DNA of 64,000 bases, taken from positions 28,309,645 to 28,373,644 of the forward strand of contig OV121088.1 in NCBI GenBank assembly GCA_921293015.1, given 5' to 3'. Of the stretch, positions 13,480 to 25,145 are shown one piece after another (position 1 is the first letter of the stretch; each line of letters starts with the position of its first letter). Both the position numbers and the translations under genes were made by a program. The notes below the pieces were generated by a model that worked only from the letters and a program-made list of their open reading frames with translations, had not been told where the DNA came from and made no database searches. Origin of the DNA: Phorcus lineatus. Taxonomy: Eukaryota > Mollusca > Gastropoda > Trochida > Trochidae.

Positions 13480-13650
13480 CAAAACTTTTTATCCATATTG
13501 ATATTACAAAGCTTTTTATCTATATTGTAGTTAATGTCTAAACATCAAAATAGTAATAAATCAAATAAAAGGAGAATGATGTGACAACAGATATATTTAA
13601 CATTCTGTGCTTTTAGTTCATTCTCATAGAACTGCAATGTCATAAATGCA
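13480..13650 (+). repeat. Block R3, copy A
   Basis: This shares GAGAATGATGTGACAACA and TGCTTTTAGTTCATTCT with segments at 22255-22420, 34790-34925 and 35130-35305. It is part of the decayed tandem array. Confidence 0.6.
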
Positions 13651-13734
13651 CTGTTTGGATAGTGTATAAGTCATTGATTATACCGATACGTTATCACCAC
13701 AGCGAAATCATTTTGCTACGTTATTATTGACTTA

Positions 13735-14125
13735 ACTTTCCAAAATTGAGAAGGTATTTCTTCCAATTTCACGCGACAATAACAAAACATGAATACGGTT
13801 AACAACAAAGAAAAAATTTAATCTGTATTTGAATACAAATCCGTTTTATTTTCATTTGCCAATTTTTGCCCAAAGCAAATCAATTAAACCAAAGGCAATA
13901 CACAGATGTACTCTTGTCTTTCTATAGTTTATATCCGTGTCTTGCGGAGAGGATTGGTCTCTGGATTTAGATCCATTGAGAAGACTACCTTTCAAATGAA
14001 AGACTCTTTTCAGCCAGTTCACGTCCTTTCAAAATCTTTTCAGTCATAAAGTCATTGAAACAGGATGGTCTGTATTGATGCAACAGCGAGCATTCATTGA
14101 TCAATATTATTGCCGTTTCATGTAA
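13735..14125 (+). repeat. Block R3b, copy A
   Basis: Shares ordered words with 22470-22810 and 35380-35740: GAGAAGGTATT, CACGCGACAATAA, ATCCGTGTCTTG, GGATTTAGATCCATT, CGGATGGTCTGTATTGA-like and GATCAATATTATTGC. The length is nearly conserved. Confidence 0.65.
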
Positions 14126-15017
14126 CGACATCAAGAAAACATAAACAACCACACGTAAACAACCACATAACAACCACGTGTGTACTGATTTTATTGAATA
14201 TATGTATCTTATAAATGAATTAATTTCACTTGCGAAGTTATGTTCGCATGTAGGTTCAATTTGAATGAAAAAAATTAGGGACGATTGATTGGGTTTTGCC
14301 CATCAGACCAAGAGGATTGAAATACGTCAACACTATTGGATCAATATTGTTTAAACAGACACGTTTTTCATTTGAAAATAGATGTTCATATTCAGTAAAT
14401 ATGATGTGGCTAAATCATAATTTCATCAAAACCATGTTACGGTAGCAGCAATTTGACAAATTAAAACATTATGAAATTTCGATATTCAACAGTACATTTC
14501 CTCTTATGGCACCTATAAAAAATTGGACGGAATGTTGTATTCAAGTAAACAATTGACACGTGTACTTTAAAACCTGATTTATGGATAAAGTGTAAAATAT
14601 TCTTATACGAATCAATAATGAATTTTGGAAGAATACGAGGGGAAGTCAATAAGTTCATAGAAGTGAGTAATGATACACCCTTAAGACATCTTCGTTTATT
14701 ATTGAACTTTATTGTAGAACAATGCCTGGCGCGACACTGTGGCTGCCGGATGCTGAGACACGAATCTAATGTCCAGCATGTACACGTACTGCAAAGGAGT
14801 TAGAATATAGTGTAAAATAGAATATAAGATACTTCAGAAAACTAACAATTACAAATTTACATCGTGAAGAAATGCAAGTGTGGCAATCATTATTAGCAAA
14901 AGTGTAACTTAGCAGAACGTGTTTCATTAACAGCATTTTGGCGATCACACATGTTGAATATCTCTCCCGAAAAGGAAACATGAATTTGCGAGAATGTACA
15001 CCGACAGATGTTTCTTG
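14126..15017. other. Intergenic DNA
   Basis: No gene or recognisable repeat seen. It ends at the 4-bp target duplication CTTG (15014-15017) of the TRIM element. Confidence 0.45.
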
Positions 15018-15161
15018 TGTAACAGAAGTGATTGTGAGATCACCTCCAGTGGGATTCGAACCCGAGACCTCCGGGTGAGAGTCCTACACTCTACCGATTC
15101 AGCCAAAGAGATATCCCTCTGGCCAAAGGCAGTAGGAATGCTTTTACTTCACCCTGCCACA
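15018..15161 (-). repeat. 3' LTR of the TRIM (tRNA-like)
   Basis: 144 bp, with TG...CA ends on the - strand. It contains the B box GGTTCGAATCC and a tRNA-like A box. This could be an internal RNA polymerase III promoter, although the anticodon stem is poorly paired. Confidence 0.85.
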
Positions 15162-15267
15162 TACACCCCCTCCACAAAGTGACTCGTCCTCGAGTCCAGC
15201 CATTTGGAGTTATCAAATACCTCAGTTCGACATACTCAGGGTGCAGTGTGCACTAGGAAGTTCCCCG

Positions 15268-15285
15268 GCCCCACGTTGGGCGCCA
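15268..15285 (-). other. Primer-binding site for lysine tRNA
   Basis: An exact 18-nt complement of a tRNA-Lys 3' end (TGGCGCCCAACGTGGGGC on the - strand), separated from the 5' LTR by 2 nt. This is the usual place where reverse transcription starts. Confidence 0.85.
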
Positions 15286-15287
15286 AA

Positions 15288-15432
15288 TATAACAGAAGTG
15301 ATTGTGAGATCACCTCCAGTGGGATTCGAACCCTGGACCTCCGGGTGAGAGTCCTACACTCTACCGATTCAGGTAAAAGAGATATCCCTCTGGCCAAAGC
15401 CAGTAGGAATGCTTTTACTTCACCCTGCCACA
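15288..15432 (-). repeat. 5' LTR of the TRIM (tRNA-like)
   Basis: 145 bp and nearly identical to the 3' LTR. Its inner end reads TTATA instead of the TTACA of the 3' LTR, which is probably a point mutation. The high LTR identity suggests a fairly recent insertion compared with the decayed surroundings. Confidence 0.85.
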
Positions 15433-15486
15433 CTTGACCTTAAAGTTTCACTCGTACTTTGCTTTGTGAGTACAGCTCGGAATGGA

Positions 15487-15805
15487 TCATGGCTTGTGGT
15501 CATCAACATCTCGTTAATCCACCCAATTGCAGGTTTGTTTGGATATTGAACCATGCCAATGATTTTCCAACATTGTCAATGGTTGGCTGGAGAGAAGCAT
15601 GTCAGGTTAGATGTGATTTTAAATAGTTTGCACTTGAGTAACCTGTGGGAGTAAGGGATTGCTGACAATAACTAAGGGTTGTTCCCGTCCGTGTTCATTG
15701 TTTTTACTTTTTGGTGAATAAGCCGCATCAAATGAATTGATTGATAGGCGTTATTTATAAAGAATTATGCACCGCTGTATTGATTTTACCTTGAAGGTAA
15801 AGTTC
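15487..15805 (+). repeat. Block R4, copy A
   Basis: Clear paralogue of 24825-25145. Shared words in order: TCGTTAATCCA, CCAATGATTTTCCA, TTAGATGTGATTTT, ATAGTTTGCACTTGAGTAAC and GGGATTGCT. A third, weaker copy lies at 36330-36510. Confidence 0.75.
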
Positions 15806-17714
15806 CTTTGAGATTTTTTTGTACTTTGAGCTACATGTATAAGTCGATGTAATATTTCAACTTTTTAATGTTCCCTGCTCACTTCCACTCTTCCATGTTA
15901 ACTCCAATCCTTCATAATTATAACTTTGATATCATTATAACTCTTGTCATTCATATTAAAATGTTTTGAATAACTATCATCAGGGATATTTTAGCCATGT
16001 AAAACTCATGTTATTTTGATATACAAATGTAAATTTACTGCTGCCATTTCAAGAGAAACGCAATGGACATCAAACTGAAAAGGCATTATTAGTCAAGCTT
16101 GTGCCAGATTGTGACAGTACCAATTAGTTCATTCTCCTCATTTCATTAAGGTTAATTATTCTACTTATTCAATCTTATATCAGTTACTTTACTTTAAATG
16201 ACAAATGTTTATAAATTAGTCCTTAAAATTAAAAAAACAAATCACATGCTCTGTGTTACATACTTATTCTCCATTCATCCTTATATCACATAAATTCTGC
16301 AAAAAAATCTCCAAGATTAAAATTCTGCAAAAGTTCCTCTCTAACATTTTCACACTTTAATAGATTAGATTAGGGGATTTCATCTTAGAGCTTGAAATCA
16401 TTCCGTTAAAACCAAACACAAGTAGTCTTGTAAAGATAAGAGTCTATGCAAAATCAAATCAAAATCAACGAAACATTTAATTTATTCACAAAACTTGTGA
16501 ACAACTTTCTCCATATGATATTCAGTGTATATTATTACAAAAGTTTCCTTTTTATTTACTTTTCAAAACAAAAATATGCATATTCTAGGATTGTTTTTCA
16601 AATAATATCTTTTATGTTTTTGAAGTTGTTTTAGTATGCACAACTGTTAAATTTGATTTTAAAAAATTATTCAATATTACAACTACGTATTATTCTAATA
16701 TATTTAATATCAGTAAAATGCGTTACACTCAGTAAACCAACCAGATTATTTTTTACATGATTATGACAATGTTTCAATGGAAAACAATATTATTTCTAAT
16801 TGAGTTCTTTATTTTAGTATTTAAGTAAATCAAGATTGGTATACATTAGTAGAATTATTTTAATTTTATCTTAAGTGTTCTTTTTCCTCCTCATAAAGCA
16901 ATCGATTTCACCTTATCAAGGTCCTCTATACACAATTTCAAAGGTTTCGACGTAAGTGGAGATTAGAATTAGTTACATATATATCTTTTTTTAAAATACA
17001 AAAGAAAAAGACATGTTTATGTCTGAGTTAATTCTTTTTAAGCGAAATATACACTGCAAACAAAGGCAAGAACCTCAAAATAAAACCTGAGTTATCGGTA
17101 TATGTTGAAATCAAATTCAAATCTTTCATAATGGCAGATGGCAGATCATTGGTCTTCATAGGGCAGGACTTTCTTTCTGAGGAAATTGCATGAAGAACTC
17201 AATTTCACTACACGGTAATAAGCCGTCTGGTGAGGAAGCATGCGCAAACAAATGATGTAAAGTACCTTTCATGTTCTGGAAAGCCACAAGCTACCACGCA
17301 CCAGCAGGATAGAGCTCTGTTAAGGCATGCTAGACGCCAGCTGTTTGGTTCAAACAACCTTCTGAAACCTTACCGGTAGGCACACATCAAGACCTTGAAC
17401 TGATAATACTAAAATACCCATGTCATACCCATGATGAAATTCCATTTCAATTTTTCTCTGTGTTTCCATGCAGTTTTAGTGCTCATACCGTTGCAAAACT
17501 TTTCTTCCAAATGACCAAATGGTTGTTGTTTTTATTAAAATTTGTTTTGTATATCTTCTTTTTTCAGTTTCATACCATGCTTCCATGACCTTTTCCCCGC
17601 TGCGAAAAATCAGGGGATGCTTAAAATTAATTTTGCTGTGTATACTTACTTACGATGATGGCATAAACATACATACTTGTACCTGTTCATTTGTAGTAAG
17701 AAATTATCTTTTTT
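15806..17714. other. AT-rich intergenic DNA
   Basis: No gene or recognisable repeat. It contains long A/T-rich stretches. The short open frames are unsupported. Confidence 0.45.
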
Positions 17715-18125
17715 ATTTTTTAAAGTTTGTGTTTATATCGTTTTCTAAAATCTGCAAATAAAAGTAGATACAATCGTGTAAAGAAGATACAGATATTTTA
17801 TGACAGACATTAGATTTGGCATGTTATTCAAAAAAGTATCTTCCCTCAGCGTGTGCAATAATAAGTTCCTGCATTACTGCTTACTTGTGGAGGAGTCCTC
17901 CAACGAGATGTACATTAGTGTCATCTTGAGGGAATTCACATTTTCAGCGTCTTATATATATATTCCCAAATTGAAATTTGAGTTTCCTGCATGTCTGTCA
18001 GTAGTGATAGAATGTCAAAATGTCATTATGGCAGGCTTTTGCCTTCAGTACTTCGACCATAAATACATGCCAATGTCGGCACAATGAGAATGTATGGAAA
18101 GTCCTCTGTAATTACCTGAATAATA
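17715..18125 (+). repeat. Block R5, copy A
   Basis: Paralogue of 25828-26290 with shared words TTTGTGTTTATATC, ACAATCGTGTAAA, TTAGATTTG, CATGTTATTCAAAAA, CTTACTTGTGGAGG, GAGTCCTCC and ATTCCCAAATTGAAATTTGA. Near 18000-18060 both copies read in the same frame as a short Cys-containing peptide (CLSVVIECQN here), which may be an exon relic. Confidence 0.7.
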
Positions 18126-19475
18126 ATTTTCAGTTTCGATAATCATTTAATTATGAAAACAGGCAAAAAGATAATTAGATAACAAACTATGTAAGAGAGA
18201 GATTCAGTAATGTAACCGCACAACATTGGCAACCTCACACACTGTTTATGAAATATTAGTTGAGTAAAATAATTAAGCATGTTGAATACAAAACGATAAT
18301 GATAGCATGATTGTATTATCACTCTCCTGGACATTGCTAATATTTGTTTTGTGTTCTGTATTACCCGAGGTCTACTTTAAATAGCAGTTACAAAATACAT
18401 TATCTCTGGATGAAAGTCAGTCTATTGAAATCGTGCACGAGCATTGATGACAAACTACATCGGACTCAACATGTAATAAAATATTTCAATTCAACAACTC
18501 GTTGTTAAGGAACGATGGATACGAACGAACGATGTGTTTGGAAATCCGAGGAATATAACTGAAATATATTAGCTCTAAATTATCTATATAAAGCTTCACG
18601 TTACGCATTAGACGTAGATTTAGGGATATTAAAATTCTGTTATATGCTACTAAGAATTTTATTCAGGTTTGGGAGAGCAGTGAGTATCAGTTATTACACT
18701 TTCATAACATTAACACTATCATTTAATAAGGATACGTGCCCTTAACGTTTTTGCCTATCATAATTTCTAAGCCACATAGGATTTATAAAGTAAAGGTGCA
18801 ATGAATGTTGACCAATGAAACAGTAAACAATGTAATATACATTCACGTTACTACATACTCAAATGCAAATGCTCGGGAAAAAGGTTTTCAAAGGCGATGA
18901 CTATATTATCAATAGAATGGCATACCGTAATTTACTACCTACAGAGATTGCTTTACGCTATTAACACCTTTAAAAGGTTGTATTTCATAAAATATTGCAC
19001 TAAAATAATTTTCAACAAGCACTGGTGAAATGGTAAAAAAAGTATTTCAGAACCAATTCAATAATCTAAATAAACCTCTATAAATACCTTTTCTGGTAAT
19101 TTGACGATTCACCCAAATTTAAACACATCAATTCAGAGTGGAACCAATTTGAAAGGCACTCTCACATGCAATAAACAAAACATTGAATTATAATGTGCTT
19201 GCCAGTATTTGTCGATCACTCTTTGTAAACAGTAAACACTTTCTAGCAAAAACTGTCATTAATTAAGGGTCAGATTGACGTCTGCTCTCTTCAACAAAAT
19301 CAATTCTAAGTCACTCACTAACTTCTGTCGACAATACACTCAAGATTGTTTTAATGGTGTACAGATATCATTTCGTTGAATTGGATTGATGGAAAGACAA
19401 ACAGGTTTGATTTCAGAGTCCTTAAAAACACATTACCAAGTCTCATGCGGTTCCTTCCTTTGACAAATCACAAAC
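18126..19475. other. AT-rich intergenic DNA
   Basis: Nothing recognisable was seen apart from short A/T runs. Confidence 0.45.
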
Positions 19476-19690
19476 GGGGATGTAGCTCACATGGTAAAGG
19501 ATCCGCACATCATCCGGCAGAACGATGTTTTGATTCCGGGCCGCGGCTGCGCCATTTCAACAGAAGTTAAAAGATTGGAGATGTGCTCAGCAGTAGATGG
19601 ACAACCGTTTGAACTGGCTCTGCGCACTGTCTTCCGGTATCGAGAGCACAAAACAATGGTCCTTTATTATAATGTAAAAAGGAAAATAAA
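19476..19690 (+). repeat. tRNA-derived SINE, second family
   Basis: The head reads like a tRNA: GGGGATGTAGCTCACATGG (A box), then TTTTGATTCCGGG (weak B box) about 50 bp later. A body follows (TTTCAACAGAAGTTAAAAG) and an A-rich tail around 19670-19690. It does not fold as a clean functional tRNA, so I call it a SINE and not a tRNA gene. Confidence 0.6.
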
Positions 19691-19851
19691 GAATTGTTAA
19701 AGATGGTTATTTCATTAGCATAATTTTATGGGTGACGTATCGTCTCAACAGAAACTATATTTAATTCAATCTCTGTCAGCATATTTTTGTAGCACGAACG
19801 TTATGAATATGTATCAATGTTATAAGTTTCAAAGTATCAAGTGCAGTAAGC

Positions 19852-20215
19852 AACATGCTCTGACGCATGTCAGTTTTCAATTGATCTTACTTCCGTGTGT
19901 ATTCGAAGCCTGGCCTTGCCTAACAAAACTTACAGGTCATGTTCTGATAATCAATCAGAAACCCTAAGGTGATCGTAAGTCCTTAAGGTAACCTTAGTGC
20001 ATTGTTAAAGAATGAGACTTAAGGTAAACCTTAGAAAAGCTTGCTTTGTGAAAGGAAGCCCAGAAGTATTAAGTCAATAAGCTTTAACTCTTGGTTAGTG
20101 CTCAATAGCTCTAACCTCCATCGTACAAGTGTGATACATAATAGCACGTGCTACATAATACGGTGTGATCAACGTCGATAATTGATTTCTATCTTCAAAG
20201 GCATATACATGCAGT
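19852..20215 (+). repeat. Block R6, copy B
   Basis: Shares GACGCATGTC, CTTACTTCCGTGT, AATAAGCTTTAACTC, CAATAGCTC and GGTGTGAT with 28305-28535, in the same order. Confidence 0.65.
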
Positions 20216-20286
20216 GAGAAGGTGTCATTTTCATTCAGGGGTGTATGGATAATATTTTAACATTCAGTAAGTGAATATAACTGAAT

Positions 20287-20345
20287 TGAATGGGGATATG
20301 TGTCCTTGAGATCAAAGGAGAGATCTGTGTCTTACCTGTGGCAGT
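20287..20345 (+). repeat. Block R7, partial copy B
   Basis: GAATGGGGATATGTGTCCTT followed by AGATCAAA and GAGAGAT matches the start of R7 at 31486. The remainder of the block is interrupted here by a foldback element. Confidence 0.6.
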
Positions 20346-20356
20346 TCAAAGTCTTA

Positions 20357-20492
20357 CTGAAGAAACAATTATGGCAGAAAGCATCTGTGATCGTGACTAT
20401 GTACCTAATGAAATAATGTTATAGCAGAATTAGGTACATAATCATATTCACATTTGCTAACAAGCGCGTTCTGCCATGATGGCTTCTTCAGG
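20357..20492. mobile_element. Foldback / MITE-like inverted repeat
   Basis: Arms of about 55-65 bp fold on each other. The inner part TATGTACCTAAT (20398-20409) pairs perfectly with ATTAGGTACATA (20429-20440) across a 19-nt loop. The outer part CTGAAGAA...ATGGCAGAA pairs imperfectly with TTCTGCCATGATGGCTTCTT. There is no coding capacity and no clear target duplication. Confidence 0.55.
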
Positions 20493-20689
20493 TTATACCC
20501 TGTTTGCATAAATACTAGCAGTATATTTTATAATTATAAACTCATATTTATTTTTAAAAAGTCAGTTAGAAATATTTCACATTGAAAACTGCTTATAGTT
20601 TTTTTTGCAGCAATTCATATGCAACGCTTATAAAAAAATTACTTCCGAAACGGAGACCTTAAGTCAATTCGATACATACAAACAGTAAA

Positions 20690-20930
20690 ATTATGACTAG
20701 AATATCTACAAGATAAGTTTGGTACTTTAGGTTAATTGAACATAGGTTAACAAAGATGACCTTTTACTACCATGTGAATTGGAAACCCACTTTCATGACT
20801 ATAAAAAATCAACTTGGCTATTTGCTCTTTCTGGATAAGGCTGTTCAATTGTAGAATCATTTTACGCTAGACATTTCACAATAAATGGTTCGTCCATAAG
20901 GATAAAGTTCACCAACGCTGGTACATAGAA
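20690..20930 (+). repeat. Block R1, copy B
   Basis: Matches 33545-33810 closely (CAAGATAAGTTTGGTAC, TGGTTAACAAAGA-like, GAAACCCACTTTCATG, TTTGCTCTTTCT, GACATTTCACAA, GTTCACCAACGCTG) and 41100-41365 and 49085-49340 more weakly. Confidence 0.75.
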
Positions 20931-21064
20931 ATGGTTTTCTCTGGGGGAGAGTGATGATTTTCAGGAAGAATATTTTCGGATTTCGGGTGATTTTTTCAGG
21001 GAGGTTTATAAATTCTCGTCTGATGTATTCTCTCCCAACAGAGGTAGCAACTGTGTCATAAATT

Positions 21065-21403
21065 CCTATACAACCTCTGTCCTAATACGAACCTTTTCCG
21101 GTCTAGAAATGTAGATGCCTCATTGGATGCAGACAAGGTTATTTGTGCAATCAGCAACGCCGTTTCAAAAGTTATCATTCAAACGCCTCATTTAAGCACT
21201 TTGCTCTCTGAGTTTTCTTTACAGAATTCACAGTCGCCTCATTCAGCGACTGAATCTTTGCATATGATTGTGTGACAACAAATGTGTTATTCATGCATGC
21301 GGTGTTTCCATTGGCGGAAATATTGAGGGAAGATAATGTTTACCGCTACAAGAATCTGCCGGAAGCCCGAGAAGAGATCTTACTTGAACAGAGGTTGTAT
21401 AGG
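21065..21403. mobile_element. MITE candidate with 16-bp terminal inverted repeats
   Basis: CCTATACAACCTCTGT at 21065-21080 is exactly inverted at 21388-21403. The 339-bp element has no coding capacity, and its ends show further weak inverted similarity. No convincing target-site duplication, so the superfamily is unassigned. It lies between R1 and R2 of one unit, and the paralogous unit near 33.8-34.1 kb lacks it. Confidence 0.6.
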
Positions 21404-21679
21404 AGTTAATGATAGTGCACTCACATATGTCTGACAAGGGAATCATATAAACTTACTCATTTTAAAAATAACTTCTACAAAAATTACTCAATATTCATTG
21501 AACTATCGGTACATTGCACTGGCTATGTTTTACTTGTACTGAAGTACATAACTATAAAATGTTTCTTATTAAGTAAGAAAATGCAAACACTTAAAAATAA
21601 TTGTAATCTTCCTTGATGACGATAAGGTGCGTGTTATCCTTCAAGTGTTATCCTTCAACTTCGTTGATTACTTGATTTA

Positions 21680-21885
21680 ATCTTAAAACTTTCGTGACTG
21701 GATGCAATTTATGGGTTTCAGATTGTTAATGTAACGTGCTTAATTTATTTTGCTGAAACAAATAACTTGCATCAGTGCATGTCTCATTTACATAATGGAG
21801 AAGCACTTATACCAACCTCTTATCTGTTTATAACACAATAAATAAAGGATTATTGATGATCAATAAACTCTTGTGAATATTAAAA
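21680..21885 (+). repeat. Block R2, copy B
   Basis: Shares TTTATGGGTTTC, TTAATGTAAC, ATCAGTGCAT and CTCTTATCTGT with 34165-34375 in order and spacing. Confidence 0.7.
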
Positions 21886-22254
21886 ATACTTTAAAAATAT
21901 CGTAGATCCAAAACACATTCTAGTCTAAGAAAGGAGACTACTCAATCAAATTTTGAAGCTAATGCACTGACATATTTGTAATATTTTGTTACTTTATAAC
22001 ATTATATGTGATTATAAGAATGTATATAGATGTTATTGATGTTATTTGATGTATATATGGCTTCTGTTTCATAGTTCCATTTTCGAACTATAAATTTACC
22101 ATTGTTAGCCATCATGGCAGCATTGTAACAATACTTATCCAGAGCATCTCCTTTCATGTCACTCTTTAAAGACTTATTATTATTCCAGATCCTATCAGCT
22201 TATAGAGTTAATAAATGCAACAGTAATGGGAAAATATAAAACACAATGGAATAA

Positions 22255-22420
22255 CAATTGTTAATGGTAGGTCATATAAAACATATTGTTCCTATCAAAT
22301 TTATTGCCTAAACATTGACAATGAAATAAATATAATCAGAAAAGAATGATGTGATGACAGCTATTATCACCATTCTATGGTTTGAGTACATTCTTATTTA
22401 TTTATGAGGTTATAAATGTT
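22255..22420 (+). repeat. Block R3, copy B
   Basis: Shares GGTAGGTCA, AAAACATATTG, AGAATGATGTG and TTTGAGTACATTCTTAT-like words with 35130-35305 and 13480-13650. Confidence 0.65.
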
Positions 22421-22469
22421 ATAAAACCGACTATAAGCCATTGATACTACACAGTTAGATATTTTAAGC

Positions 22470-22810
22470 CCTTATTGAGAAGGTATTATTTCCAACTTCA
22501 CACGACAATAAAAACAACATTCATAAGGTTAATAAAAAGATGTTCTGTGTTCTAATAGAAATCAGTTTTCTTTTAAAAATGTGTCATTACATATCAACTA
22601 AGTCATAGGCAATCCACTCTTGTTATCTTTATAGTTAATATCCGTGTCTTGAAGAGCGAGGATCGCTCACAGGATTTAGATCCATTCAGAAGGATACCTT
22701 TTCAGACGGTTCACGGCCTTTCAAAGCTGTTCAATCACATTGAACCTGGAATCGGATGGCGTGTATTGACACAACAGTGACCATTCCTTCATCAATATTA
22801 TTGCCCTTTA
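22470..22810 (+). repeat. Block R3b, copy B
   Basis: Close match to 13735-14125: GAGAAGGTATTATTTCCAA, CACACGACAATAA, TTAATATCCGTGTCTTG, ACAGGATTTAGATCCATT and ATCAATATTATTGCC. Confidence 0.7.
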
Positions 22811-24104
22811 GAGCCATGGTTCATGTAAAGGCGACAAGAAATCAAAAACAGCGATGGGAATAAGAAGAGTTGGTAATGCTTTTTACAGATACCTCTATCT
22901 TTCATAACTTATTATTTTCACTGGCGAAGTTATGTTAGCGATACATTCAGGAATTGCTATGTTTTGAATATAACTTGCAAGGTAAGATTTTTGTTGTCGT
23001 TGTTGTTGTTTTTCCTACAAAACGGTTGATTGATTGAACGGTTTGAAGTAAATGTGATCATAATTAGCAAATCTTATGTGGTGAATTCACCAAACGTTAT
23101 TAGCACTATAACAGATAAGGAACTTAAATCGTTATGAAATCTAGCTATACAACCTAACAGTACCAGTATTGGCACATATAAGAAATTGTGTGGAAAGTTT
23201 GTTCAGGTAACTATTGACACGTTTTCTGTAAAATGAATGTAAAAGGAGAGAAATTATATCTACTTGTATGAATAATTGTTTTCAATATGGCAGAAAAAGT
23301 TAAACATTAACTGTTGTTTCTTTCATCTCAAATCGGATAGTCTGCCTTTGTGGTAAAGTGCTACCGGTCAGTATTATAGCAAGGTCTATTTTATGACAAT
23401 ATTGTCAGCTATCATCTATTGTCACGCTTTTTATAGCTTAAGACACTTAAGGTCATCCAATATTCTGATCAGTAATATTTATGTATCATTCTTAGGTAAA
23501 TTGTTGTGCAATGTGTCTTTTGGAAAGTGATTATGAAGTATTAGTTGATAATCTATAAAAAAATCTTTCAGTTATAATAATGCATGAATTATGTAGACTG
23601 TAATGTAAACGACGTTGTTCAGTATATCTCGTAAGATCGTTTTGCAATCCATAACTGCTATTGCAATACATAGTGCTACAAACACTGTTAACACCTTGCA
23701 GTCATAAGTCAATGTTGGATGACAGCCCCTCATGACTAATTATGTAATCATTATTTTTTTATTATTGTGTATTCTCAACCCAAGATTGCATTCCATCACG
23801 ATGACAGTGTACTCAGTTGCCTGCGTGTCCTCTTAATGTACTTGTGATGCTGAATAATGAGACCAACTTTGCGGGCTGATGGAACCAGCACTGCTGCCAT
23901 ACTGGCCAGCAATCGTGAAGTGAATTTGCAATCAAAACAATGTAGAATTAACCATTTAGGTGGTTAAATATTGCTTACAATAGTTGACAACATACATTTT
24001 CTATTTAAGGTTCTTGAAATATATGCATTTTGAATGGTTCTTGAAATATTGTTTTCCATAATTATTGTGTTGTAAAAGTACATAGGTTCTCATTTTCTTG
24101 ACGT
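22811..24104. other. Intergenic DNA
   Basis: No gene seen and no repeat recognised, apart from short T runs near 23750. Confidence 0.45.
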
Positions 24105-24236
24105 TGACGCCTGCATGTGGCCTCTTGCTGTTGGTTGAAGTTGGTCACGTGACTCGTTCTGACGCCTATATCACCAAGCGGCGACATCACCTAATGGTTA
24201 AAGAAGACGTTAAACTCCAACCCAACAACAACTAAC
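24105..24236 (+). repeat. SINE 3' fragment, third family
   Basis: GC-richer than its surroundings. It ends in GACGTTAAACTCCAACCC followed by AACAACAAC, the layout of a SINE 3' end. The CGTTAAAC core is shared with the other SINE tails in the window. The head is not seen. Confidence 0.5.
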
Positions 24237-24824
24237 GTCAGTAGTTACTTTTGGCTTTCCATTGGTAAGAGTAACAAAGGAGATAACTTCTTTTACCATA
24301 ACATTTGAAATTTTAGTATTCTCATTATTAAATATTGCAGATCAAGAAGAATCCTTGTGTAAATTATTCCAAATTTTTCAGCTATAAGAAAAATTAACGA
24401 ATCTAAAGTTAGCATTCATTACTTAAACTACATTGCCCATATTTAGACATTGTATCTGGTGAAACTTAGGGAGGCCAATAGAGTTAATAGTTAGCGATCA
24501 TTTGAGAAGGATTTTTTCGGCAAATATGTGTTCCAATAAGAGAAATATTTGTGCTACTTAATGAAATGTATTGCATTTTAATATCCAATTGAATCTGACT
24601 TTTATTAACGACTATAGCTAATTAACACTAGAAGGTGAGTATTGATATAATAGAATTGTAGCCAATACATAGCCGAGAGCGTCTTGTTGACATTTGTGAT
24701 TAAAAAAAAGTACATATTAATGTTTTTAACCTTGCGTTTATCTTATAGAAACTAACTATATTTTGATAATAATTAGTGTGACAATCATTATAGACAATAG
24801 TATAACGGTAAAGGTCGGAAGGGA

Positions 24825-25145
24825 TTATGTCTTATGGCATTTCACCTATCGTTAATCCAGCCACTTGCAAGTGTACATGAGTATCGAACTATACCAATGA
24901 TTTTCCAGCATAGTCAATCGTTAGCTGGAGTGAAAGCATGCCAGGTTAGATCTGATTTTGAATAGTTTGCACTTGAGTAACCTTTGGGAGAAAGGGATTG
25001 CTCACAACAACTAACAGTGTTTTCGGTCGGTGTTCATTTTTTGTGTGTGTGAATACGTTTTATCAAATGAAATGATTGATGGACGTTTTTTATAATGAAT
25101 TATGCAACGTTGTAGTGAATTTACCTTGAATATGAAGTTCCATTG
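24825..25145 (+). repeat. Block R4, copy B
   Basis: Paralogue of 15487-15805 over about 320 bp, with conserved word order and only small indels. Confidence 0.75.

Larger units (their letters stand above)
15018..15432 (-). mobile_element. TRIM: complete miniature LTR retrotransposon with tRNA-like LTRs
   Basis: A 415-bp non-autonomous element. On the - strand the 5' LTR is 15432-15288 and the 3' LTR 15161-15018 (145 and 144 bp, about eight differences). Both start TGTGGCAGGG; the 3' LTR ends TTACA and the 5' LTR has TTATA. The primer-binding site at 15268-15285 is 18 nt and matches the 3' end of lysine tRNA (CUU) including CCA, as I know that tRNA. The internal part is 126 bp with no coding capacity. 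A purine run GGAGGGGG (15166-15173) precedes the 3' LTR. CTTG flanks both ends (15014-15017 and 15433-15436). Each LTR holds a tRNA-like stretch with A-box-like GGCTGAATCGGTAGAG and a GGTTCGAATCC B box. It needs enzymes from an autonomous LTR element elsewhere. Confidence 0.9.

Noticed and set aside
15030-15110. Functional tRNA gene (also considered at 15300-15375, 19476-19550 and 27545-27602)
   Set aside because: A and B boxes are present, but acceptor and anticodon stems do not pair and no genuine mature tRNA can be drawn. Two lie inside LTRs and the others have SINE-like bodies.
15236-15433. Open frames on both strands over 14994-15437
   Set aside because: They run across the TRIM LTRs and tRNA-like sequence; the repeated peptide is just the duplicated LTR.
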